Both the position numbers and the translations under genes were made by a program. A model generated the notes under the pieces. That model was not told where the DNA came from and did no database searches. It worked only from the letters and a program-made list of their open reading frames with translations. A stretch of 33,922 nt of DNA from Caulobacter sp. (GTDB lineage: Bacteria > Pseudomonadota > Alphaproteobacteria > Caulobacterales > Caulobacteraceae). The stretch is taken from NCBI GenBank assembly GCA_028291055.1, contig JAQGIP010000025.1:1-33922 (forward strand), written 5' to 3'. This document shows positions 8,015-17,687 of this stretch, one piece after another (within the stretch, counting starts at the first letter, position 1; every line of letters begins with the position of its first letter).

Positions 8015-9052
8015 ATGCGCCTGAAGTCCCGGACCACCGCCGGCCTGCTCCTCGTGGCCGCCGCACTTTGCGCCGTGCCGGCCGCCGGCGCGCCTGCCAA
8101 GCCTTCCGTCCCGAAGCCTCCCGCCGTGACCATCGCCGCCCGCATCGCCGGCCCCGACGGCGGCTGGGACTACGTCAGCGCCGACCCGGCCCGCCACCGC
8201 ATCTATGTGGCGCGCACCGATGGGGTGATGGCCATCGACACCACCACCGGTCAGGTCATCGACCACCTCACCGCCGGCGCCCGCACCCATGGCGTGGTGG
8301 TCATCCCCGGCTCCGACCTGCTGCTGGTCACCAACGGCGCCGACAGCACCGCCCATCTCGTCAACGCCGCCGACGGCGCCCTGGTCGCCACCATCCCCAC
8401 CGGCAAGGGCCCGGACGCCGCCGCCTACGAGCCGCAGACCAGGCTGGTGTGGGTTATGGATCACGCGGCCGGCGACATCACCCTGATCGACCCGGTCAAG
8501 CGCGAGGCGGTCGGGACCATCCCCGTCGGCGGAATCCTGGAATTCGCGGTCAGCGACGGCAAGGGCCGGCTCTATGTCAACGCCGAAGACAAGAACGACA
8601 TCGCCGTCATCGACACCAAGACCCGCAAGCTGATCGGCCGCTATTCCCTGAAGGGCTGCGAAGGCCCCACCGGCCTGGTGCTCACCGCCAAAGGCCTGCT
8701 GATCGCCTCCTGCGACGATGCGGCCGTCGTCCTGCGCGCCTCCGACGGCAAGCCGGTGACCACCCTGAAGATCGGCGGCGGCCCCGACGCGGCCATCTAC
8801 GACGCCGCCCGCCAGCGGGTCTACATCCCCAGCGGCGAGGACGGCCGCCTGTGGATCATCGACGTGAAGGGTGCGACGCCGCGGCTGCTCGGCTCCGTCG
8901 CCACCCAGGTCGGCGCCCGGACCGGCATGGTCGATCCGGCCACCGGCGACGTCTACCTGCCCGCCGCCCAGTACAATCCGCCCACCGAAGCGGGCAAGCG
9001 CCCGACCATGGTCCCCGGCAGCTTTGTCGTCTTGAAGATGAAGGCGGACTGA
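8015..9052 (+). CDS. Secreted YncE-like beta-propeller protein
   Basis: A 345-residue protein with a Sec signal peptide (cleavage near AAGAPA, about residue 28) and repeated four-strand blades. Each blade holds a phrase of the type RIYVARTDGVMAIDTTTGQV, LLLVTNGADSTAHLVNAADG or LYVNAEDKNDIAVIDTKTRK. This is the YncE/YVTN seven-bladed propeller pattern. It is the last gene of the efflux operon: the ATG is four bases after the pump stop, with a CGGAG ribosome site inside the pump's last codons. A terminator follows within 25 bp. Related proteins are periplasmic with unclear function. Here it may assist or sense the efflux process, but that is only context. Confidence 0.85.
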   Translation: MRLKSRTTAGLLLVAAALCAVPAAGAPAKPSVPKPPAVTIAARIAGPDGGWDYVSADPARHRIYVARTDGVMAIDTTTGQVIDHLTAGARTHGVVVIPGSDLLLVTNGADSTAHLVNAADGALVATIPTGKGPDAAAYEPQTRLVWVMDHAAGDITLIDPVKREAVGTIPVGGILEFAVSDGKGRLYVNAEDKNDIAVIDTKTRKLIGRYSLKGCEGPTGLVLTAKGLLIASCDDAAVVLRASDGKPVTTLKIGGGPDAAIYDAARQRVYIPSGEDGRLWIIDVKGATPRLLGSVATQVGARTGMVDPATGDVYLPAAQYNPPTEAGKRPTMVPGSFVVLKMKAD

Positions 9053-9076
9053 GGCTTCAGGACCGGTTTCGCAAAC

Positions 9077-9102
9077 GCCCCCTCCGTGCGGAGGGGGCTT
9101 TC
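9077..9102 (+). terminator. Rho-independent terminator of the efflux operon
   Basis: GCCCCCTCC (9077-9085) pairs perfectly with GGAGGGGGC (9090-9098) around a GTGC loop, followed by TTTC. It lies between the convergent efflux operon and kdpE and ends at the kdpE stop. The T-run is short, so it may act in both directions only weakly. Confidence 0.8.
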
Positions 9103-9826
9103 ACGACGACAGCTGAGGTAGTGGCGGCGACGGAGACGCCCCCATCCACCGATATCCCACTCCGGGCTCCGTCAGGATCAGCGCCGGCGCCGCCGGGTCC
9201 GCCTCGATCTTCTGCCGGAGCTGGCCGACGAAGACGCGAAGGTATTGGACGTCATCGACGTGCGCGGGGCCCCAGATGGCGGTGAGCAACTGGCGGTGGG
9301 TCGTGACCTTGCCACCGCCCTCGATGAGCTGGGCCAGCAGATCGTATTCACGGGGCGACAGGCGGATGGGAACGCCGGCGCGGGTCACCAGCCGCTTGAT
9401 CAGGTCGATGGTCAGGTCGCCCACGCTCACCACAGGCTCGCCACCCTTGTCCTGCAGCCTGTGGCGCAGGGCGGCGCGCAGGCGGGCCAGCAGCTCGCCG
9501 ACGCCGAACGGCTTTTCCACATAGTCGTCGGCGCCGAGGTCAAGAGCGTCGATCTTCTCGGTCTCCCGGTCGCGGGCCGACAGGATGATGATCGGGCCGG
9601 CATAGAAGGCGCGGGCGCGGACCAGGGCGTCCTTGCCGTCCATATCGGGCAGGCCAAGGTCGAGCACGACGGCGTCAGGCGCCTTGCGGGCGATCTCCTG
9701 AAGTCCCTGGGCGGCGGTTTCCGCCCGCACGTGCTCGAAGCCTGAGGCCTCCAGGGCGGGGCCCAGGAACCGATGGATTTGCGGCTCGTCGTCGATGACC
9801 AGAATGCGGGGCTTGTGAGCGCTCAT
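9101..9826 (-). CDS. kdpE: KdpE response regulator for potassium uptake
   Basis: A 241-residue OmpR-family regulator. The receiver has RILVIDDEPQIHRFL, phospho-acceptor Asp56 in VVLDLGLPDMDG, LSARDRE and the Lys in YVEKPFGVGEL. The winged helix has LSPREYDLLAQL and closes with EPGVGYRWMG. The Arg-Asp switch region and the IDALDLGADDYV stretch are typical of KdpE. The start overlaps the kdpD stop (ATGA), so it is the last gene of kdp and would activate the operon promoter far upstream. The C-terminal tail after GYRWMG (about 12 residues rich in Pro and Ser) is read through a repeated 26-bp sequence that also occurs at 18216, so the tail is probably acquired from a dispersed repeat. Confidence 0.95.
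   Translation of the reverse strand: MSAHKPRILVIDDEPQIHRFLGPALEASGFEHVRAETAAQGLQEIARKAPDAVVLDLGLPDMDGKDALVRARAFYAGPIIILSARDRETEKIDALDLGADDYVEKPFGVGELLARLRAALRHRLQDKGGEPVVSVGDLTIDLIKRLVTRAGVPIRLSPREYDLLAQLIEGGGKVTTHRQLLTAIWGPAHVDDVQYLRVFVGQLRQKIEADPAAPALILTEPGVGYRWMGASPSPPLPQLSS
9112..9137 (+). repeat. 26-bp repeat, copy A, inside the kdpE 3' end
   Basis: The 26 bases starting GCTGAGGTAGTGGCGG match 18216-18241 with a single mismatch (C against A at base 17), and both copies continue into a run of C's. In both places the repeat stands just downstream of a strong GC hairpin terminator on the plus strand. The two copies are in direct orientation and enclose the kdp operon. Confidence 0.65.
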
Positions 9827-12492
9827 ATCAAGCCGGCGGGCGTCGCCGTCTCTTTCGGCAGGCTGATCAGGATGCGGGTGCCCTTACCGTCGTGAATGGG
9901 GCTGGCGGCGGCGATGCGTCCCCCCATGGCCTCCACGAAGCCCTTGGAGATGGCCAGGCCCAGGCCCGCCCCCTTGCCCCTGTCGCTGGCCTCCTCCATG
10001 CGGCGGAAACGCTCGAAGACGCGTTCCAATTCCGGCGTGGGTATGCCCCTGCCCTCGTCCTCGATGCTGATCACCACGTTGCCGCGGTCCTCGTAGGCGG
10101 CCACCTCGATGGCGGTCTGGTCTGGGCTATAGGCGATGGCGTTTTCCAGGATGTTGACCAGAGACTGCTCCAGCAGCGACGCGTCCGCCATGACCATGGT
10201 CATCTGCGTGGGGAACTCAAAATCCACCGCCCGACCTTCAAGGCGGCGCTTCACGCGATCCACGGCGGCGCGCAGGACATCGCGCACGTCCAGCCATTCG
10301 CGGCGGGTGTTCAGCCCGCCGCCCTCCAGCCGCGTCATGTCCAGAAGGTCGCCCACATATCGGTTCAGCCGCTCGGCCTCTTCGCGGATCGACAGCAGCA
10401 GGTCGGCCCTGACGCGCGGGGCCATCGACTTGCCCAGGTCGATCAGCGTCGTGGCCGCGCCCAGCACCGTGGACAGCGGCGTCCTGAGGTCATGGCTGAT
10501 GGAGTTGAACAGCGCCGAACGCAGCCGGTCGCTGCGGCGCAGGGCCTCGGTGTCGGCGGCGGCGGCGGCCAGCTCGGCCCGCTCCAGCGCCACCGCGCCC
10601 TGGTCCAGCAGGGCCGCCACGAACCGCTCGCCGTCCTCGGTGGCCACGGCGCCCGGCTCGACGCCCGCCACGCCGGCCCGGGTCTTGGACCCCTGCAGCG
10701 GCCTGAAGGTCCAGCCGGCGTTGGGCAGGGTGCCGGTGCCCGCGCCCGCCGGCTCGCCCTTCTCCCAGGCCCAGCGCGCCGCGGCCATGTCGCCGGGCGA
10801 CAGCACCGGGTTGGGCGGCGCGGCGGCGCAAACCATCAGGTCGTCCTCCACCGGTGTCAGCACCACCGCCCCGGCGCTGGTGGCGGCGGCGAGCTGTTCG
10901 GCCAGGGCGGTGGCGGCGTCCTGGGCGAGGGCGGCGGCGGAGAGCCGGCGCGTGGCCACCAGCACGGCGGCGATGCCGGCGGCCCGGCGCGACACCGCGC
11001 GCGACTGGTCCCGGACCCGGCCGGTCAGCCAGCCGGTGGTCATGGCTACCGCGAAGAAGACCAGGAAGGTGAAGACGTCGGCCGGGTGGCCGATCCACAG
11101 GCTCAGGCGCGGCTGCAGGAAGAAGAAGTTGTAGACCAGGGCGGCGGCGGCGGCGGCGGTGACCGCGGGCCCGAGGCCAAAGGCCAGCCCCGAGACCAGC
11201 ACGCTCAGCATGAACACCATGGCCAGGTTGGCGCTCTCGGCATAGCGGTCGACCGCATAGGCGACGACGCCCGCGACGGCGACCGCGCCCAGCGCGCCGA
11301 GATGCCCCAGCCAGGGGATCGGCTCGCGGACCCGGGGCGCGGGGGCCTGGTTGGCCCCGCTCTCGGCGGCCTCGGTGATGACATGGATGGCCGCGCCGCT
11401 GGTCTGGGTCAGCAGGGCGTTGATCAGGCTGCGATGGAAGGGCCGTCGGGCGCGGCGCACCTTGCCGACCACGATCTGGGTCAGGTTGTTGCGCAGCGCA
11501 TAGTCCAGCACCGTGCCGACCAGGTCGTCGCCCGTCAGCATCACGGTAGCCCCACCCAGCTGCTCGGCCAGCTTCAGGGCCTCGCGCAGCCGCTGAGCGC
11601 CGTCCGGCGGCGGCGCGGGCGCGTTGGGCCGCTCCACATGGGCGACGGTCCAGGGCGCGTCCATCATCATGTCCGACAGCCGCCGCCCCGCCCTGACCAG
11701 GGCCGTGGACATGATGTCCGGCCCCACCAGTACCAGGATGCGCTCGCCGGCCGCCCAGGGGCCCTCTACGCCCGCCCGCTTCATGGCCCCAATCAGCTGG
11801 CCGTCCACCGCCTGGGCAGCCCGGCGCAGCGCCAGTTCGCGCAGGGCCGTCAGGTTCTCCACCTTGAAGAAGCGGTCGGCGGCCACCCGCGCGGTCTCGC
11901 CCAGATAGACCTTGCCCTCGGCCATCCGCTCGCGAAGTTCGCTGGGCGTGATGTCGATCAGCTCGATCTCGTCGGCCCGCGACAGGGCAAGGTCCGGCAC
12001 CGTCTCGCGCTGCCGCACCCCGGTGATCTTCCAGATCACATCCACCAGGCTTTCCAGGTGCTGGACGTTGAGCGTCGTCCACACGTCGATCCCGGCGAAC
12101 AACTGCTCCTCGACGTCCTGCCAGCGTTTGGGGTGGCGCGACCCCGGAGCGTTGGAGTGGGCATATTCGTCGACAAGCAGAAGCGCCGGCTTGCGGGCCA
12201 GCGCTTCATCCAGGTCGAATTCCATCAGGGTGCGTTCGCGATACTCGATGGGCTTTCGGGGCATCACCTCCAGGCCGCGCAGCAGGGCCTGGGTGTCGCG
12301 CCGGCCGTGGGTCTCCACCACCCCGATGACCACGTCGGCGCCCTCGGCCTTGCGCCGCCGGCCCGCCCGCAACATTTCGTAGGTCTTGCCCACGCCCGGC
12401 GACATGCCGAGGAAGACCTTCAGCCGCCCGCGCCCCGGCGACGCGGTGGCCGCCAGCAACGCATCGGGATCCGGCCGGCGCGGTTCAGTCAT
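9823..12492 (-). CDS. kdpD: KdpD potassium/turgor sensor histidine kinase
   Basis: A full-length 889-residue KdpD. The N-terminal KdpD domain has a Walker A motif GMSPGVGKTYEML and the family block DEYAHSNAPGSRHPKRWQD with GIDVWTTLNVQHLESL. A universal-stress-like domain follows (ERILVLVGPD, MLTGDDLVGTVLDYA). Four membrane helices (DUF4118) lie at about 400-510. A GAF-like region leads to HisKA with SISHDLRTPLST (His667) and an ATPase domain with NILENAIAYS, EDEGRGIP and GKGAGLGLAI. It senses potassium limitation and phosphorylates KdpE, whose gene overlaps its stop. The kdpC stop lies 21 bases upstream. Nothing in the sequence departs from the family. Confidence 0.97.
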   Translation of the reverse strand: MTEPRRPDPDALLAATASPGRGRLKVFLGMSPGVGKTYEMLRAGRRRKAEGADVVIGVVETHGRRDTQALLRGLEVMPRKPIEYRERTLMEFDLDEALARKPALLLVDEYAHSNAPGSRHPKRWQDVEEQLFAGIDVWTTLNVQHLESLVDVIWKITGVRQRETVPDLALSRADEIELIDITPSELRERMAEGKVYLGETARVAADRFFKVENLTALRELALRRAAQAVDGQLIGAMKRAGVEGPWAAGERILVLVGPDIMSTALVRAGRRLSDMMMDAPWTVAHVERPNAPAPPPDGAQRLREALKLAEQLGGATVMLTGDDLVGTVLDYALRNNLTQIVVGKVRRARRPFHRSLINALLTQTSGAAIHVITEAAESGANQAPAPRVREPIPWLGHLGALGAVAVAGVVAYAVDRYAESANLAMVFMLSVLVSGLAFGLGPAVTAAAAAALVYNFFFLQPRLSLWIGHPADVFTFLVFFAVAMTTGWLTGRVRDQSRAVSRRAAGIAAVLVATRRLSAAALAQDAATALAEQLAAATSAGAVVLTPVEDDLMVCAAAPPNPVLSPGDMAAARWAWEKGEPAGAGTGTLPNAGWTFRPLQGSKTRAGVAGVEPGAVATEDGERFVAALLDQGAVALERAELAAAAADTEALRRSDRLRSALFNSISHDLRTPLSTVLGAATTLIDLGKSMAPRVRADLLLSIREEAERLNRYVGDLLDMTRLEGGGLNTRREWLDVRDVLRAAVDRVKRRLEGRAVDFEFPTQMTMVMADASLLEQSLVNILENAIAYSPDQTAIEVAAYEDRGNVVISIEDEGRGIPTPELERVFERFRRMEEASDRGKGAGLGLAISKGFVEAMGGRIAAASPIHDGKGTRILISLPKETATPAGLI

Positions 12493-12513
12493 CGTCTTCC
12501 ATCAGCAAGCCCA

Positions 12514-13098
12514 TCAAGGGTGCGCCACCGCGCCCGCCGCGTCGAGCGCGAGATTGGCCCGCAAGACGTTCAGGCGCGGCTGCCCGAAGACGCCCAGCCA
12601 CCGGCCCTCGGCGTTGGCCGCGATGATCTGCTCCACGGCGGCCGGCGCCATCCCGCGCGCCTTGGCGATACGCGCCGCCTGCATGCGCGCATTCTCCGGA
12701 GAGATGTCCGGGTCGAGCCCGGAGCCCGAGGTGGTCACGGCGTCGCCGGGGACGGCCGCGCCGCCATTCTCGGCGCGCAGATCCTTAGCCGCACCGCCGA
12801 TCCGTTCGATCAGCGCCGGGTTGGTGGGGCCGAGGTTGGAGCCCGACGAGCCCGAGGCGTCATAGCCGTTGGCGCCCGCCGCCGACGGCCGGGGGTGGAA
12901 ATACTCCGGCTTGGCGAAACCCTGGGCCAGCAGGGACGAGCCGATGACCTGGCCGTCCTTGCCGTGGACCAGGCTGCCGCCCGCCTGGGCGGGGAAGGCG
13001 ATGCCGGCGATGCCGGTCACCGCCAGGGGATAGGCCACCCCCAGCAGAGCGGTGAAGAACAGCGTCGAGACGAGCGACGCGCGGATGACTTGGAGCAT
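12514..13098 (-). CDS. kdpC: KdpC subunit of the potassium-transporting ATPase
   Basis: A 194-residue single-span membrane protein of normal KdpC length. The N-terminal helix (about 10-35, SLVSTLFFTALLGVAYPLAV) is followed by a periplasmic domain with GSLLAQGFAKPEYFHPRPSA, the conserved SGSSGSNLGPTNP block, GLDPDISPENA and an ending of the type RLNVLRANLALD. KdpC stabilises the KdpFABC complex. A very good ribosome site (GGAGG eight bases before ATG) is present. It is separated from kdpB by a porin gene, which starts the odd order kdpB-porin-kdpC. The gap to the porin stop is only 12 bases, so the genes are co-transcribed. Confidence 0.96.
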   Translation of the reverse strand: MLQVIRASLVSTLFFTALLGVAYPLAVTGIAGIAFPAQAGGSLVHGKDGQVIGSSLLAQGFAKPEYFHPRPSAAGANGYDASGSSGSNLGPTNPALIERIGGAAKDLRAENGGAAVPGDAVTTSGSGLDPDISPENARMQAARIAKARGMAPAAVEQIIAANAEGRWLGVFGQPRLNVLRANLALDAAGAVAHP

Positions 13099-13110
13099 GA
13101 CCGGACCCTC

Positions 13111-13806
13111 CTAGAAGGTCGCTTTGAGGGTGGCGACGGCGCGCGAGCCGTAGATGTCGCCGAAGCCGTGTTCGTCGGTGTCAATGTAGCGGGCGTCGAG
13201 GGAGAAGTGGCTGGCGAAGGCCCAGGTCGCGCCCAGGTTCCAGGTCGTGTAGTCGCCCGGCCCGTCATAGGTCTGGCGGCCCACCGCGCCGGAGATGGAG
13301 ACCGCCTTGGTCACCGGCAGGCTGCCGTTGGCCTCGTAGTAGACCGCCTCCTCGGCCGCCCCGAAGCTGTCGGGGGAATAGAAGACCGCGCCGCCCAGGG
13401 TGGCCTTGCCCACAGCGACCGAGGCCGCCAGCTTGGCCTCCCAGTTGCCGTAGTGGGCGCCGGACGGGGCGTTGACGTAGCCGTAGTGGATGACGCCCAG
13501 GTCGAGGGTCACCGGTCCCAGCGTCGGCTTGAAGCCGGCATAGACGTCGATCTCGGCGTCGGTCGAGTCGCCGAAGTCCACGTTGGAGGCCCAGGCTCCG
13601 GCGTAGAACCGCCCGGCGGTGGCGTCGACGCCGGCGAACACCTCGGGGTTCTCCATCGTCTGGCTGACGCCCCGGAAGACGTAGTCGCTGGCGACACCGG
13701 CGTTGAAGGCCACGGCGGGCGTGTCTTCGGCCCGGGCGGCCGTGGCGGCGGCGGCCGCCAGGACCAGTACGGCGACGGCGGCGGTGAGGAAACGGGTCTT
13801 GGTCAT
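13111..13806 (-). CDS. TorF/Gcw_chp-family putative porin inserted in the kdp operon
   Basis: A 231-residue predicted outer-membrane beta-barrel. It has a Sec signal (AAAATAARAE, cleavage near residue 25), then SDYVFRGVSQTMENP, the hallmark opening of the TIGR02001/TorF-like family, alternating strands such as GRFYAGAWASNVDFG and DLGVIHYGYV, and a C-terminal phenylalanine (LKATF) expected of barrel assembly signals. It lies in the same direction as kdp, 46 bases after kdpB and 12 bases before kdpC. The position suggests it gives potassium access across the outer membrane during starvation, but no ion selectivity can be read. I recall similar genes near kdp in other alphaproteobacteria but cannot check that here. 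Confidence 0.85.
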   Translation of the reverse strand: MTKTRFLTAAVAVLVLAAAAATAARAEDTPAVAFNAGVASDYVFRGVSQTMENPEVFAGVDATAGRFYAGAWASNVDFGDSTDAEIDVYAGFKPTLGPVTLDLGVIHYGYVNAPSGAHYGNWEAKLAASVAVGKATLGGAVFYSPDSFGAAEEAVYYEANGSLPVTKAVSISGAVGRQTYDGPGDYTTWNLGATWAFASHFSLDARYIDTDEHGFGDIYGSRAVATLKATF

Positions 13807-13852
13807 TGTTATCTCTCGATGAAAGAGGATGTGTCGAAGGGTGCGGCCGCGC

Positions 13853-15913
13853 TCAGGCGAGACCGACGCCCGAAACGATCAGGTCGATGATCTTGATGCC
13901 GATGAAGGGGGCCACGACCCCGCCCAGGCCGTAGATCAGCAGGTTTCGCGACAGCAACTTGGCCGCCCCGATGGCCCGGTATTTCACCCCGCGCAGCGCC
14001 AGCGGGATCAGCGCCACGATGATCAGGGCGTTGAAGATCACCGCCGACAGGATGGCGCTCTGGGGACTATGCAGGCCCATGACGTTGAGCGCCCCCAGGG
14101 CCGGCAGCGCGACCACGAACAGGGCCGGGATGATGGCGAAATACTTGGCCACATCGTTGGCGATCGAGAAGGTGGTCAGCGCCCCACGGGTGATCAGCAT
14201 CTGCTTGCCCACCTCGACGATCTCGATGAGCTTGGTGGGGTCGCTGTCGAGGTCGACCATGTTGCCGGCCTCCCGCGCCGCCTGGGCGCCGGTCTGCATG
14301 GCCACGCCGACATCGGCTTGCGCGAGAGCCGGCGCGTCGTTGGCGCCGTCGCCGCACATGGCCACCAGGCGTCCCTTGCCCTGCTCCTCGCGCATCAGCC
14401 GCAGCTTGTCCTCCGGCGTCGCCTCGGCCAGGAAATCGTCCACCCCGGCCTCGGAGGCGATGGCGGCGGCGGTCACCGGGTTGTCGCCGGTGATCATCAC
14501 CGTGCGCAGGCCCATGCGGCGCAGATCGGCGAACCGCTCCTTCACGTTGGGCTTGACCACGTCCTTGAGGTGGATGACCCCGAACAGCACCCCGTTCTCG
14601 GCCACGGCCAGGGGCGTGCCGCCCGATCGGGCGATGCGGTCCACGGCGGTATTGAACTCGGCCGGCGCGCGGCTGGCGTCGAGGCCCACGTCCTTCAGCA
14701 CCGCGTCCACCGCGCCCTTGCGCCAGACGTCCTTGCCGGCGTCGATGCCCGACTGGCGGGTGGTGGCGCTGAAGGCGATGACGGTGGCGCCCGCCGGGGC
14801 TTGCAGGGTCAGGCCCTGTTCGCGGATCAGCTCGACGATGGAACGGCCTTCCGGCGTCTGGTCGCCCAGCGAGGCCAGCAGGGCGGCGCGCATCAGCATA
14901 TCGGGCCGCACCCCGGGGACCGGGATCAGCTCGGTGGCCATGCGGTTGCCGAAGGTGATGGTGCCGGTCTTGTCGAGCAGCAGCGTGTCGACGTCACCGG
15001 CGGCCTCCACCGCTCGGCCCGAGGTGGCCAGGACGTTGACCTTCAACAACCGGTCCATGCCGGCGATGCCCACCGCCGACAGCAGCCCGCCGATGGTGGT
15101 GGGGATCAGGCAGATGAACAGCGCACCGAGCACCATGGGATCGAGCTTCACGCCGGAATAGGCGCCCAGGCCCAGCAAGGTGACGACCGCGATCAGGAAG
15201 ATCAGCGTCAGCCCCGCCAACAGCACGGCCAGCGCCACCTCGTTGGGCGTCTTGCGGCGGTCGGCGCCCTCGACCATGGCGATCATGCGGTCGAGGAAGG
15301 TGTGGCCTGGCTCGGAGGTGATGCGGACCTTGATCCAGTCGGACACCACCGTGGTGCCGCCGGTGACGGCCGAGCGGTCGCCGCCGCTCTCGCGGATCAC
15401 CGGGGCGCTTTCGCCGGTGACGGCGGCCTCGTTGATCATGGCCAGGCCTTCGATGATCTCGCCGTCGGCGGGGACCACGTCGCCGGCCTCCACCAGCACG
15501 ATCTCGCCGACCCCGAGCTGATGGGCCGGGGTAGGCAGCCATGTCCCCTTCTCGGGATCGATGATCAGCTTGGCCTTGGTGGTGACCCGCGCGGCGCGCA
15601 GGCTGTCGGCGGCCGCCTTGCCCCTGCCCTCGGCGATGCTCTCGGCGAAGTTGGCGAACAGCACGGTGGTCCAGAGCCACAGCGCGATCTGCAGCGCGAA
15701 GCCCCAGGCGCCGTGCTGGGCGATGGCCAGGCCGAAGGAGACGGTGGCCAGGATGGCGACGATCTCGGTGGCGAAGATCACCGGGTTGCCCAGCAGCTTG
15801 CGCGGGTTGAGCTTGGCGAGGGCGTCGCGAGCGGCGCGGCCGATGATCTTGCCGGAGATGTTCCCGGCGAGGCCGGCGGCCTTCTTGCCCGACGGAATGG
15901 TGGCGGTGGTCAT
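13853..15913 (-). CDS. kdpB: KdpB catalytic P-type ATPase subunit
   Basis: A 686-residue P-type ATPase, the energy-coupling subunit of KdpFABC. Visible motifs are [12 protein letters not shown] in the actuator domain, the phosphorylation site [13 protein letters not shown] (Asp314), KGAVDAV in the nucleotide domain, [13 protein letters not shown] and [21 protein letters not shown] at the hinge, followed by [13 protein letters not shown]. Membrane helices flank these domains, including [17 protein letters not shown]. It starts 64 bases after kdpA, and that spacer contains a perfect 10-bp hairpin. The ribosome site before the ATG is weak, so hairpin and weak initiation together may set KdpB levels relative to KdpA. 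The length and motifs are normal. Confidence 0.97.
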   Translation of the reverse strand: MTTATIPSGKKAAGLAGNISGKIIGRAARDALAKLNPRKLLGNPVIFATEIVAILATVSFGLAIAQHGAWGFALQIALWLWTTVLFANFAESIAEGRGKAAADSLRAARVTTKAKLIIDPEKGTWLPTPAHQLGVGEIVLVEAGDVVPADGEIIEGLAMINEAAVTGESAPVIRESGGDRSAVTGGTTVVSDWIKVRITSEPGHTFLDRMIAMVEGADRRKTPNEVALAVLLAGLTLIFLIAVVTLLGLGAYSGVKLDPMVLGALFICLIPTTIGGLLSAVGIAGMDRLLKVNVLATSGRAVEAAGDVDTLLLDKTGTITFGNRMATELIPVPGVRPDMLMRAALLASLGDQTPEGRSIVELIREQGLTLQAPAGATVIAFSATTRQSGIDAGKDVWRKGAVDAVLKDVGLDASRAPAEFNTAVDRIARSGGTPLAVAENGVLFGVIHLKDVVKPNVKERFADLRRMGLRTVMITGDNPVTAAAIASEAGVDDFLAEATPEDKLRLMREEQGKGRLVAMCGDGANDAPALAQADVGVAMQTGAQAAREAGNMVDLDSDPTKLIEIVEVGKQMLITRGALTTFSIANDVAKYFAIIPALFVVALPALGALNVMGLHSPQSAILSAVIFNALIIVALIPLALRGVKYRAIGAAKLLSRNLLIYGLGGVVAPFIGIKIIDLIVSGVGLA

Positions 15914-15947
15914 GTGATGATGCCCGGATGTGCAAGGGCTAGCGGCC

Positions 15948-15970
15948 GGGAAGGGGACGATCCCCTTCCC
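15948..15970 (-). other. Perfect 10-bp hairpin in the kdpA-kdpB spacer
   Basis: GGGAAGGGGA (15948-15957) and TCCCCTTCCC (15961-15970) are exact inverted arms around three bases, eight bases after the kdpA stop in the direction of transcription. No T-run follows on the minus strand, so it is not a classical terminator. An mRNA-stability or partial-attenuation element is more likely. Confidence 0.6.
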
Positions 15971-15977
15971 TCTTCCA

Positions 15978-17687
15978 CTAGAATTTTGGGACCATCTGGA
16001 GCGCTTGGAAGTGCTCCACGATGGGGCCGAGCGCGAGCGCGGGGAAGAATTGCAGGCCGCCCATGATCAGGATCACCCCGATCAGCAGGCCGATGAACAG
16101 CGGGCCGTCCGTGGGGAAGGTCCCCGTGGTCGCGGCCAGCTTGGGCTTGGCCGCCAGCGAGCCGGCGATGGCCAGCACCGGAATGGCGTAGGCGAAGCGG
16201 CCCAGCAGCATCGCGATGCCCAGCGTGGTGTTCCACCAGGGGGTGTTGGCGGTCAGGCCCGCGAAGGCCGAGCCGTTGTTCCCGGTGGCCGAGGAGTAGG
16301 CGTAGAGGATCTCCGACAGCCCGTGCGCGCCGGGGTTTGCCAGCCCCTTCAGCGCCACCGGCAGGACGGCGGCGACGCTCGTGAACCCCAGGATGGCCAG
16401 CGGCAGGATCAGCACCGACAGCATGGCCAGCTTGATCTCGCGGCTCTCCACCTTCTTGCCCAGATATTCCGGTGTGCGTCCGACCATCAGGCCGGCCACG
16501 AAGACGGCGATCAGCGCCATCACCAGCATGCCGTAGAGGCCCGAGCCCACCCCGCCGGGGATGATCTCGCCCAGCTGGATCAGGAACATCGCCATGCCGC
16601 CGCCCAGCGGCATGAAGCTGTCATGCATGCCGTTGACGCCACCATCGGAGGCGCCCGTGGTGGTGGCCGCCCAGACGGCGGTCGAGGGCGCGCCGAAGCG
16701 GACCTCCTTGCCTTCCATGTTGGCGCCGGGTGTGGTGTGGGCCGCGTACAGGGCCGGCGCGACCTGGCTCTCGGCCGCGTAGATGACGCTTGCGCCGGCG
16801 GCCACCAGGATGACCATCACCGCCACGATGGCGCGGGCCTCGCGCCGAGCCAGCACCGTGCGCCCGAAGGCCACGACACAGGCCAGCGACAGGGCGTTCA
16901 TGATTACGATCTCGATCAGGTTGGTGATTGCGTTGGGGTTCTCGAACGGGTGGGCCGAGTTGGCGTTGAAGATGCCCCCGCCGTTGGTGCCGAGTTGCTT
17001 GATCGCCTCCTGGCTGGCCACCGGGAAGAGGGCGATGGCCTGCTTGCCGCCTTCGACGGTGGTCGCGTCCACATGGCCCAGCAGGGTCTGCGGCATGCCC
17101 AGGCCCACGAAGGCCAGGGCCAGTACCAGCGAGATCGGCAGCAGGATGTAGAGGCTGATGCGGGTCAGATCGACCCAGAAGTCGCCCAGCGTATTGGCCC
17201 GGTTGGCCGCGAAGGCCCGCGCCATCACCGCCGCCAGCGCGATACCGGCGGCGGCCGAAAGGAAGTTGTGCGACGTCAGCCCGGCCATCTGGGAGAAGGT
17301 CGAGACCGTGGTTTCCGGCACATAGGACTGCCAGTTGGTGTTGGTGACGAAGCTGACCGCCGTGTTGAAGGCCAGGTGCGGCGTCATCCCCGCGAACCCC
17401 TGCGGGTTCAGCGGCAGCAGGTCCTGGAAGCGCAGGATCAGGTAGAGGACCACGAAGCTGGCCGCCGAGAAGGCCAGGAAGCTGAGCGCATAGCTGAGCC
17501 AGGTCTGGCCCTTGTCGGGTTTCACGCCGCAGCCGGCGTAGACCAGCCGCTCGACGGGCTTCAACACTGCATCAAGCCAGGTGCTCTCGCCGTTCCAGAC
17601 ACGGGCCAGGTACAGGCCCAGGGGCCAGGCGACGGCCACCGTGATGGCCAATGTCAGGGCGATCTCCGCCCAGCCGGGAAGATTCAT
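15978..17687 (-). CDS. kdpA: KdpA potassium-channel-like translocating subunit
   Basis: A 569-residue polytopic protein with four channel-like repeats. Selectivity-loop segments can be seen, including [35 protein letters not shown] and a third with [21 protein letters not shown]. It opens with an N-terminal helix ([18 protein letters not shown]) and the [14 protein letters not shown] stretch. It binds and passes potassium within KdpFABC. The ATG overlaps the kdpF stop (TGATG at 17685-17689), so translation is coupled. Length and motifs are as expected for the family, and no broken repeat is seen. Confidence 0.97.
   Translation of the reverse strand: MNLPGWAEIALTLAITVAVAWPLGLYLARVWNGESTWLDAVLKPVERLVYAGCGVKPDKGQTWLSYALSFLAFSAASFVVLYLILRFQDLLPLNPQGFAGMTPHLAFNTAVSFVTNTNWQSYVPETTVSTFSQMAGLTSHNFLSAAAGIALAAVMARAFAANRANTLGDFWVDLTRISLYILLPISLVLALAFVGLGMPQTLLGHVDATTVEGGKQAIALFPVASQEAIKQLGTNGGGIFNANSAHPFENPNAITNLIEIVIMNALSLACVVAFGRTVLARREARAIVAVMVILVAAGASVIYAAESQVAPALYAAHTTPGANMEGKEVRFGAPSTAVWAATTTGASDGGVNGMHDSFMPLGGGMAMFLIQLGEIIPGGVGSGLYGMLVMALIAVFVAGLMVGRTPEYLGKKVESREIKLAMLSVLILPLAILGFTSVAAVLPVALKGLANPGAHGLSEILYAYSSATGNNGSAFAGLTANTPWWNTTLGIAMLLGRFAYAIPVLAIAGSLAAKPKLAATTGTFPTDGPLFIGLLIGVILIMGGLQFFPALALGPIVEHFQALQMVPKF

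Noticed and set aside
9892..13890. A 1332-codon plus-strand open frame across kdpC, kdpD and the porin
   Set aside because: It is antisense to well-recognised kdp genes, has low-complexity Gly/Arg/His-rich translation and no family features. Long antisense frames are expected in DNA with this GC bias.
13829..16066. A 745-codon plus-strand frame opposite kdpB
   Set aside because: Same reason: the shadow of a conserved P-type ATPase gene, with no ribosome site or recognisable domain.
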